DNA of 7,250 bases from CAXRGH01 sp964230195 (lineage in GTDB: Bacteria; Pseudomonadota; Gammaproteobacteria; Enterobacterales; Alteromonadaceae): the NCBI GenBank assembly GCA_964230195.1, contig CAXRGH010000084.1:1-7250 (forward strand), given 5' to 3'. Positions 1 to 4,420 of the stretch are shown here, piece after piece (position 1 is the first letter of the stretch; each line of letters begins with the position of its first letter). Below the pieces are notes generated by a model. The model did no database searches. It saw only the letters and a program-made list of their open reading frames with translations, and was not told the DNA's origin. Made by a program: the position numbers and the translations under genes.

Positions 1-587
1 CAAGCATCAATTAATCCAACCAAGTAGGCAAGATTAAAGTGTGTTGGTTTTTGTGTGTATTGCATCCAGCCCGATAGGTTCGGTTTTTGACTGCCACTAA
101 AGGGCATGTCTCCTTCGTTTACCAGTAGTGATATATGCTGCAAGAATGCAGGAGTGATACTCTTAACAAGTGGAACTGGTAAGCACGATTGCGGCGGACG
201 CAGTGTCATTTGTGCTGACGGTTTCACCACGACTGCGGACTGACGAGCTTTGGCAAAGCAGGCGGTGATTTTTGTGCCAATGACTCCATTTTGTTGACAG
301 TAGGCAACTGTTTGGCTGACATTTTTTCCTTCACGGATCATATCCATGTGGATGTCAAAAGGCTGGTCACCGTCGGTTGGCGCTGTAAAACTGACCGATA
401 GACTGGTTAGTTGACGTTCGTCATCAATGTTTGTCATCAGGGCTTGAACGAGTATTCCTGCCATTAAACCACCGTATATGGTTCTCCCTTGGTGCCAAGA
501 GCTATCAAGAGTAACGCTAAACTGAGTTGGGTTCTCAGTGGCTGATGTTTGAATGTGGTTCATGATCTGGTCAATGTGAAGTGTCAT
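1..587 (-). CDS. TesB-like acyl-CoA thioesterase (3' part outside window)
   Basis: Predicted to hydrolyse acyl-CoA thioesters to free acid and CoA in the cytoplasm; the substrate cannot be told from sequence. The first 195 codons are present and the gene continues off the left edge. The N-terminal hotdog domain shows W31-H-Q-G-R-T-I-Y-G-G-L-M-A-G and a second block, S64-V-S-F-T-A-P-T followed by REGKNVSQ (85-92), the usual signature of the double-hotdog thioesterase family (TesB/4HBT_3 type). Residues 109-115 (ACFAKAR) match the end of the first hotdog. The second hotdog has only begun, ending at LVGLIDA. The start is the ATG complementary to 585-587; no clear Shine-Dalgarno is visible, and a second in-frame ATG (codon 9, complement of 561-563) is possible. 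The gene is divergent from mutH. Family assignment is firm; the exact biological substrate is unknown. Confidence 0.85.
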   Translation of the reverse strand, partial: MTLHIDQIMNHIQTSATENPTQFSVTLDSSWHQGRTIYGGLMAGILVQALMTNIDDERQLTSLSVSFTAPTDGDQPFDIHMDMIREGKNVSQTVAYCQQNGVIGTKITACFAKARQSAVVVKPSAQMTLRPPQSCLPVPLVKSITPAFLQHISLLVNEGDMPFSGSQKPNLSGWMQYTQKPTHFNLAYLVGLIDA

Positions 588-607
588 AGCGGTAGTACGT
601 TTTCAAG

Positions 608-625
608 CCGGTTATTCATAACTGG
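608..625. repeat. Near-palindrome CCGGTTAT-TC-ATAACTGG (operator-like)
   Basis: The half-sites CCGGTTAT (608-615) and ATAACTGG (618-625) are inverted repeats matching at 7 of 8 positions with a 2-bp spacer. The dyad covers the predicted thioesterase transcription start near 621 and lies 21 bp upstream of the ATG, so it could be a repressor operator or a short 5' leader hairpin. No regulator is identified. Confidence 0.4.
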
Positions 626-627
626 TC

Positions 628-656
628 AGACTACTTGTTTGTGTTAATAGAGTCAA
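628..656 (-). promoter_or_regulatory. Candidate sigma70 promoter of the thioesterase gene
   Basis: On the minus strand TTGACT (complement of 651-656) is a 5/6 match to the -35 consensus. It is followed after 17 bp by TAGTCT (complement of 628-633), a weak 3/6 -10 match. Transcription would begin near 621, about 34 bp before the ATG. The -35 and the spacing are good and the -10 is poor, so this is an inference only. Confidence 0.35.
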
Positions 657-681
657 CGGAATAGCCAACAAGAATGATGTG

Positions 682-706
682 CGTGTTGGTATCCAACATG
701 ATTTTT
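682..706 (+). terminator. Orphan terminator-like hairpin with T-tract
   Basis: CGTGTTGG (682-689) and CCAACATG (693-700) can form an 8-bp stem with one G-U pair and a 3-nt loop. They are followed by A and six T (702-707 region), which resembles a rho-independent terminator on the plus strand. No plus-strand gene lies upstream in the window. It could end a short unrecognised transcript, block transcription antisense to the thioesterase promoter region, or be chance. The stem is AT-rich and only moderately stable. Confidence 0.35.
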
Positions 707-860
707 TCTTTAATCTCCGCTTGTTTAAGAAGAGATTGATGTCTGCAGTCAATGGCAATATCACTTCAATCAATCGCCGCCTTTTGTTAGACTTCTGCCA
801 CGCGCACAAGCACAATAACTGACGATGTCGCTAGATTCGAGACACTATGCTTGCACGCTT

Positions 861-882
861 ATGGTGACCTTTGGAGGTCCAT
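861..882 (+). promoter_or_regulatory. Bulged hairpin in the mutH leader
   Basis: ATGGTGACCT (861-870), loop TTGG (871-874) and AGGTCCAT (875-882) form a stem of ATGG and ACCT paired across a 2-nt TG bulge; GACCT/AGGTC (866-870/875-879) is an alternative perfect 5-bp core. It ends 19 nt before the mutH Shine-Dalgarno. If transcription starts upstream, it would sit in the 5' leader; at DNA level it could be a protein-binding dyad. Its function is not known. Confidence 0.3.
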
Positions 883-901
883 ATGGTTAATCTGTCTTAA
901 C

Positions 902-908
902 AAGGAAA
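902..908 (+). promoter_or_regulatory. mutH ribosome binding site
   Basis: AAGGAAA at 902-908 contains the AAGGA core (902-906), 9 nt before the TTG at 916. An in-frame TAA at 898-900 rules out any start further upstream. This site therefore decides for the TTG start over the internal ATG at 961. Confidence 0.7.
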
Positions 909-915
909 TCAGCTT

Positions 916-1599
916 TTGACACCACCTGATCAACCGCCTCAAACAGTGGATGCATTGAGAATGAATGCTAATCAAATAGCGGGTCTCACTCTAGGTGACC
1001 TTGCCTCTTTAGCCAATATTAAAGTGCCCGCCAATTTTAAGCGTGAAAAAGGGTGGAGCGGGCAGCTAATTGAGTTATGGCTGGGGGCGAGTGCTGGCTC
1101 GAAGCAAGAACAAGATTTTCCAGCCTTGGGTATTGAGCTAAAAACCATACCGATTGATACCTCAGGCAAACCGCTGGAAACCACCTATGTGTGTTATGCC
1201 CATTTAATTGATGGGGTTGGTGTCACATGGCGTCAGTCCAGCGTTTTTAATAAACTACAGCGAGTCTTATGGGTTCCTATTCAAGGTGACAGAGACATTC
1301 CTCCCGCTCAACGTATTGTTGGTACACCTTTCTTTTGGCAGCTTAACAGTGAAATGAGTGATGCGCTGCAACAAGATTGGGAAGAAATCATGGAGTTAAT
1401 AGCAACAGGGCACGTAGATTCTGTGACAGCGCGAATTGGTCAATACCTTCAACTGCGTCCCAAAGCCGCCAATGGCTCAGCGTTAACCGATGCATTCGGG
1501 CAAGATGGTGAGTTAATAAAGACGCGTCCGAGAGGCTTTTACTTAAGAAAAGAATTTACTCAAAAGATATTGCAAGACGCTTTCTACTCGTCGTTCTGA
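916..1599 (+). CDS. mutH: DNA mismatch repair endonuclease MutH
   Basis: MutH is the methyl-directed nicking endonuclease of mismatch repair: activated by MutS and MutL, it cuts the unmethylated strand at hemimethylated GATC. The 227 aa compare with 229 in E. coli, and similarity is recognisable along the whole length. Catalytic residues of the PD-(D/E)XK-type site are present as E53, D67, E74 and K76 in the context GASAGSKQEQDF and GIELKTIP. They equal E. coli E56, D70, E77 and K79 with a constant offset of three. K113, R181-P182 (LRPKAAN) and Y209 (RGFYLRK) match E. coli K116, R184-P185 and Y212, the last two regions being involved in GATC recognition, so normal specificity is expected and a Dam methylase should exist elsewhere. 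The start is TTG with a good ribosome binding site. The 3' end overlaps the convergent VOC gene by 16 bp. Confidence 0.97.
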   Translation: MTPPDQPPQTVDALRMNANQIAGLTLGDLASLANIKVPANFKREKGWSGQLIELWLGASAGSKQEQDFPALGIELKTIPIDTSGKPLETTYVCYAHLIDGVGVTWRQSSVFNKLQRVLWVPIQGDRDIPPAQRIVGTPFFWQLNSEMSDALQQDWEEIMELIATGHVDSVTARIGQYLQLRPKAANGSALTDAFGQDGELIKTRPRGFYLRKEFTQKILQDAFYSSF

Positions 1600-1970
1600 A
1601 TATTGACTCTCCAAGGCGGGTTGAGGCGATTTTCGCCAGCCCAATACAACTTAATCATATTACCGGAAGGATCTCGCAATATTGCTTCTTTCCAAAGATA
1701 GCGTTGCTCTGTTGGTAATTGATCAAACACAATGCCTTTTTGTTGGAGCTGTTTGACGGTTTCGTCTAATTCTTCGGTCTCAAAATAGATAACAGTGCCA
1801 TGATTGTCTGAAATGTCAGACAGTGACAACGAAAATGTACTATCGCCTGCTGGACAACTAAAACGCGCGTAATGTGGCGTATCAACAATTTGGGTGAAGC
1901 CAAGCTTTAGGTAAAAAGAAACGGCATCAGCCATGTGATCGACGGGTAGAGTGATCTGATTCATATTCAT
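1584..1970 (-). CDS. VOC (glyoxalase/bleomycin-resistance fold) family protein
   Basis: A small single-module vicinal-oxygen-chelate protein of 128 aa, cytoplasmic, reaction unknown. The first beta-alpha unit is MNMNQITLPV followed by MADAVSFYLKLGF (13-25). The second half shows VIYFETEELDETVKQLQQKG (60-79) and the family hallmark LRDPSGNMIKLY (98-109). The tail AGENRLNPPWRV (111-122) recalls a known VOC subgroup that ends in AGENR..PPWR. Usual metal-ligand positions are altered: Q5 stands where His is typical, and K107 where Glu is typical in DPxGNxxEL. Metal-dependent glyoxalase chemistry is therefore doubtful and a binding role is possible. The start is ATG at 1970 because GGAG (complement of 1979-1982) lies 8 nt upstream; the reading frame stays open to 2078 but that would overlap ygiF. 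It begins 19 bp after the ygiF stop, so co-transcription is likely. Confidence 0.85.
   Translation of the reverse strand: MNMNQITLPVDHMADAVSFYLKLGFTQIVDTPHYARFSCPAGDSTFSLSLSDISDNHGTVIYFETEELDETVKQLQQKGIVFDQLPTEQRYLWKEAILRDPSGNMIKLYWAGENRLNPPWRVNIQNDE
1618..1642 (+). other. Hairpin just after mutH, inside the VOC gene
   Basis: In plus-strand RNA GGGUU (1618-1622) pairs with AGCCC (1638-1642), including one G-U. After a 2-nt GA bulge, GGCGA (1625-1629) pairs with UCGCC (1633-1637) around a UUU loop. It begins 18 nt after the mutH stop and lacks a T-tract, so it is not a classic intrinsic terminator; it could stabilise the 3' end of mutH mRNA. The same bases encode the NRLNPPW stretch of the VOC protein, which may explain the pattern. 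Confidence 0.3.
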
Positions 1971-1978
1971 GGCTGAAA

Positions 1979-1984
1979 CTCCGT
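1979..1984 (-). promoter_or_regulatory. Ribosome binding site of the VOC gene
   Basis: The minus strand reads ACGGAG across the complement of 1979-1984, 8 nt before the ATG at 1970. It lies between the ygiF stop and the VOC start. It supports the 128-aa start over an upstream in-frame ATG at 2078 inside ygiF. Confidence 0.65.
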
Positions 1985-1989
1985 TTCGT

Positions 1990-3492
1990 TTACCAATAGG
2001 ACTGTGATTTTTTTGCGACGTCTCGAGTGTGTTCCAAGATAGGTAACAGGCGCTCAATTTTTTCAACGATCCAGCCATTCAGAGACTCAAGTCCTTCAAT
2101 GTCTGACTGTCTTATCTCAACTTGCAAACCGGTTAATACATGTAATTCTTCAATCCCAGAAAGAATGTCTAGCCATGGTGCCCGGAATTCGTCTCTTGCT
2201 TGTTGATTGAACAACTCGGCGAACAAAACGCCAGCTAAATACGCCTGACTCAAGGGATGGTATTGGCTTGCAAGTTGCTCTGCATTTAACGGTGTGTCGC
2301 AATTGAAACAGGTGAAAACAGCTTGCCATTGGTGATTGAGTTGATTGGACGCATGTTGCGCGAGTAATGAATCATCATTACTGTTTTGAGGTTGCCAAGG
2401 CATGGTTATGATTCCCTCGAGCACCTTGAACTGTAGTTTGTTCTTTTCGTGTGAGTACACTAGATGCTTGGTATTTGCCTCACCAAGTAACCCAGCCTTT
2501 CGGCCTGCTAGATAGGCACTAAACTGAGGATATTTTGCCAGTGTCTTATAAAACAAGCCGCGTGTTGAGGTGAGGGTTTTAACCACATGCAATTCGTTGA
2601 ACCATTGCCACTGCTGTTGAAGTGCCTTAGTTTGACCAGCTAATTCGCGCAACCATTGAGAGTTTAACAGGTCACCATAAGTTTCGCAGGTGTAGTGAAG
2701 CAGATCAATTGATCGGGCTATGGCAAGAACAGCACTCGCTGTCGGTTTTTGGACGTAGCATTCTTCGTGATATTGCCAATCTTCAATGATGCTGGCTAAG
2801 GTTCTTTTGAGGGCTGTCGAAACGTCGTCGGAAGCCTCAAGTTTTATAAAATCATACGAGGCTTTGGGTTCAAAAACGGTATGACTGAGGAGGTGGTAAC
2901 CCCGTGCAGCTTTGCTGAGATAGCCAAACCTTCCTTCAATGTGTTGCACAAGATCCCTTGCCAGGCTGAGCAAACTCGTGATCTCGCCGGAGATGAGTTC
3001 AATTTCTATTTCACAAATGTTGACGGATTGTCCATCAGCAGCCACGTTCCCAAGGTCAAATACCATTTCAATCTCAGCACCATCTTGGAGTGTTATAAAA
3101 TAAGCATCCCGTGAGAAGTGGGTAGTAAATTGGACGGTAGCAGTAGTTGCTAATGTTTCAACGGATATCGATGCAGGCCAACAGGATGCGTCAAACAGGT
3201 GGACATCTAGTTGGTCGGAGTGAAGGGGTACATTGTATTCAGGACGATTTTGAATTCCACCAATGGACTCACCCTGAGTTTTCAACGTTTGTTCAAATTC
3301 ACCATTCTTACCACGCACACGCAAACCACATTTTGCATTACGCAGCATACCGTTGGCTGTGTCGTAGTAGTGATTCAATAAATCATTCTGGGCATGTGCA
3401 ATAACGCCATCAATAGAGGGTAAAAAATGAGTCTCAATTTGTTCTTTTGCCTCTGGTGAAACTAAAAATTTAATTTCGATTTCAGCGCTCAT
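1990..3492 (-). CDS. ygiF: CYTH-CHAD inorganic triphosphatase (YgiF type)
   Basis: YgiF-type enzymes hydrolyse inorganic tripolyphosphate to pyrophosphate and phosphate with a divalent metal, inside the tunnel of the CYTH domain. The CYTH domain (about 1-202) is complete: the signature E4-I-E-I-K8, YYDT (42-45), R58 and R60, K71 in TLKT, R128, E140 and E142, the acidic strand E161-I-E-I-E165, and K194 in SKAARGYHLL. Residues about 220-500 are alpha-helical and occupy the place of a CHAD domain, but the usual basic motifs (HxxRVxxRRLR type) are lost: the matching helix reads AVLAIARSIDLLHY. The 500 aa are longer than E. coli YgiF (433). The start ATG is at 3492; its Shine-Dalgarno is weak. It is first in a probable two-gene unit with the VOC gene and divergent from the ygiM-like gene, the same ygiF/ygiM arrangement as in E. 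coli. Cellular role is poorly understood. Confidence 0.9.
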   Translation of the reverse strand: MSAEIEIKFLVSPEAKEQIETHFLPSIDGVIAHAQNDLLNHYYDTANGMLRNAKCGLRVRGKNGEFEQTLKTQGESIGGIQNRPEYNVPLHSDQLDVHLFDASCWPASISVETLATTATVQFTTHFSRDAYFITLQDGAEIEMVFDLGNVAADGQSVNICEIEIELISGEITSLLSLARDLVQHIEGRFGYLSKAARGYHLLSHTVFEPKASYDFIKLEASDDVSTALKRTLASIIEDWQYHEECYVQKPTASAVLAIARSIDLLHYTCETYGDLLNSQWLRELAGQTKALQQQWQWFNELHVVKTLTSTRGLFYKTLAKYPQFSAYLAGRKAGLLGEANTKHLVYSHEKNKLQFKVLEGIITMPWQPQNSNDDSLLAQHASNQLNHQWQAVFTCFNCDTPLNAEQLASQYHPLSQAYLAGVLFAELFNQQARDEFRAPWLDILSGIEELHVLTGLQVEIRQSDIEGLESLNGWIVEKIERLLPILEHTRDVAKKSQSYW

Positions 3493-3590
3493 TGAAAATA
3501 TGCCTAGTAGTGAATGTCAAACAACCATATCCTATTCAACTATCAATTTAAAGGATTTCACCATAATCATCATTGTAGAGAAATTGTTGC

Positions 3591-3619
3591 TTGCCTTTGT
3601 CATTGTATAGTCCTACTAT
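3591..3619 (+). promoter_or_regulatory. Candidate sigma70 promoter of the ygiM-like gene
   Basis: TTGCCT (3591-3596) and TACTAT (3614-3619) are separated by 17 bp. An overlapping alternative is TTGTTG (3584-3589) with TATAGT (3606-3611) at 16 bp. The first pair predicts a start near 3626, giving a leader of about 40 nt before the ATG at 3665 and placing the start inside the palindrome at 3621-3638. A promoter for divergent ygiF was not clear; TACAAT (complement of 3572-3577) is a good -10 but lacks a good -35. Confidence 0.5.
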
Positions 3620-3620
3620 C

Positions 3621-3638
3621 GACAGATACTTATCTGTC
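3621..3638. promoter_or_regulatory. Perfect palindrome GACAGATA-CT-TATCTGTC (operator-like)
   Basis: The 8-bp half-sites at 3621-3628 and 3631-3638 are perfect inverted repeats with a 2-bp spacer. The dyad begins 2 bp after the predicted -10 and covers the predicted start site, a typical repressor position. It is followed by no T-tract, so it is not a terminator. If transcribed it could instead form a leader hairpin ending 26 nt before the ATG. The binding protein is unknown. Confidence 0.5.
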
Positions 3639-3664
3639 TAACGTAATGATAATAAAGCTAATCT

Positions 3665-4285
3665 ATGTTAAGAAAAATCGTGTCCCTACTCTCCGTTATT
3701 TACATTGCTGTTGTTAGCCCTGTACAGGCCCAGCAGGATAATAGCGACTCCGTGACAGAATCAGCCGTGCCCCAACGTTACGTATCGGACTCTCTGTATA
3801 TATTCATGCACGCAGGACCTGGTAGACAGTTCCGTATACTTGGCAGTGTAAATGCAGGTGAACCCATTGATATATTGCAAGTGTCTGACGATGGAAGTTA
3901 CACAGAGGTTCTCAGCGCAAGGCAACGGACGGGATGGATTGAATCCCAATATGTGTCCGAAAAAATACCGGCAACAAATCAATTAGAAGCAGCATTTTCA
4001 GAGCGTGATCAAGCCATTGAAGCAAGCCAAAGAATCAAAACACAATTGCAAAAAGCAAATGCTATTAACGATAATTTACAGCAGGAAATTTTGTCGTTAA
4101 ATAACCAAAATAACGAGCTCAAACGCCAAAATGAAAGCTTGACCATTTCAGTGGCAACATCGAATAAAAATGAGAGCCGAGAGTGGTTAATAAAAGGCGG
4201 TATTATGGTACTCGTTAGTGTTTTGTTTGGTTATATACTGAGTGTTCTGCCTCGCCGAAAAAAACGACGAAGCGAATGGGCTTAA
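3665..4285 (+). CDS. ygiM: SH3b / coiled-coil membrane protein, YgiM (TIGR04211) type
   Basis: The 206 aa equal the length of E. coli YgiM, with the same domain order. Residues 1-22 form a hydrophobic export signal ending VQA before QQ. A bacterial SH3 domain spans about 37-98, with RYVSD (38-42), the AGPG turn (50-53), LGSVNAGE (59-66) and the closing GWI (90-92). Residues about 104-165 are rich in Q, N, E, K and L in heptad-like order and probably form a coiled coil. A transmembrane helix follows at about 175-195, then a basic tail PRRKKRRSEWA, expected in the cytoplasm. The SH3 and coiled coil should therefore lie in the periplasm, where SH3b domains often bind peptidoglycan or proteins. 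No precise function is established. It is divergent from ygiF. The Shine-Dalgarno is weak (AAAG near 3653). A strong terminator follows, so the gene is probably monocistronic. Confidence 0.9.
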   Translation: MLRKIVSLLSVIYIAVVSPVQAQQDNSDSVTESAVPQRYVSDSLYIFMHAGPGRQFRILGSVNAGEPIDILQVSDDGSYTEVLSARQRTGWIESQYVSEKIPATNQLEAAFSERDQAIEASQRIKTQLQKANAINDNLQQEILSLNNQNNELKRQNESLTISVATSNKNESREWLIKGGIMVLVSVLFGYILSVLPRRKKRRSEWA

Positions 4286-4314
4286 TTGTAAAATAGTTGT
4301 CAATAAAGAGTTAC

Positions 4315-4343
4315 AAAAGCGCCCGGTTAGGGCGTTTTTTTTT
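4315..4343 (+). terminator. Rho-independent terminator after ygiM-like gene
   Basis: The stem CGCCC (4320-4324) and GGGCG (4330-4334) encloses the loop GGTTA and extends through one G-T and four A-T pairs (AAAAG with TTTTT). Nine T residues follow (4335-4343). It starts 30 bp after the stop codon and insulates putA from the upstream gene. Confidence 0.92.
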
Positions 4344-4370
4344 GCTGCTGAAAAATAGTGTTTCCATTAT
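4342..4370 (+). promoter_or_regulatory. Candidate putA promoter
   Basis: TTGCTG (4342-4347) and CATTAT (4365-4370) lie 17 bp apart; the first two bases of the -35 are the end of the terminator T-tract. A start near 4377 would leave about 44 nt of leader. TATACT (4379-4384) is a stronger -10 by itself but has no good -35. No clear operator dyad was seen in the 77 bp between terminator and putA. Confidence 0.4.
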
Positions 4371-4420
4371 TCGCCCCATATACTCGCCTCCAATTTCGCG
4401 TTATTGACTTTGGAGTTGCC

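Larger units (their letters stand above)
588..915. other. Non-coding divergent intergenic region between thioesterase and mutH
   Basis: This 328-bp gap holds no convincing gene. Both strands happen to be open for about 200 bp (minus 612-815, plus 622-822), but neither has a plausible ribosome binding site or recognisable domain, so I treat them as chance. Visible structures, listed separately, are a candidate thioesterase promoter with a near-palindrome, a hairpin followed by T residues at 682-706, a bulged hairpin at 861-882, and the mutH ribosome binding site at 902-908. A mutH promoter is not obvious: CTGACG (819-824) with CACTAT (843-848) at 18 bp is only a weak sigma70 match. No tRNA-like cloverleaf was seen. 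Confidence 0.6.

Noticed and set aside
612..815. 67-codon minus-strand open frame between the thioesterase gene and mutH
   Set aside because: It has no ribosome binding site and no recognisable domain, contains a terminator-like hairpin on the opposite strand, and covers the predicted thioesterase promoter.
622..822. Plus-strand open frame in the same gap, with a tail (INRRLLLDFCHAHKH) faintly like the N-terminus of a tyrosine recombinase
   Set aside because: There is no good start codon or ribosome binding site, it is very short, no catalytic region follows, and the resemblance is too weak to call a pseudogene.
916..1599. Possible GATC restriction enzyme (Sau3AI-like relative of MutH) as part of a defence system
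   Set aside because: Length and residues match repair MutH throughout, and no methyltransferase or other defence gene is adjacent.
1971..2078. Upstream extension of the VOC protein by 36 residues
   Set aside because: The extension overlaps the ygiF coding end, does not resemble the VOC fold, and the ATG at 1970 has a well-placed GGAG.
2881..3404. Plus-strand open frames opposite ygiF
   Set aside because: They are shadows antisense to the well-supported CYTH domain, with no domains of their own.
3514..3717. 67-codon plus-strand open frame running into the ygiM-like gene
   Set aside because: It spans the promoter and palindrome, overlaps the true gene in another frame, and has low-complexity His/Cys content without a domain.
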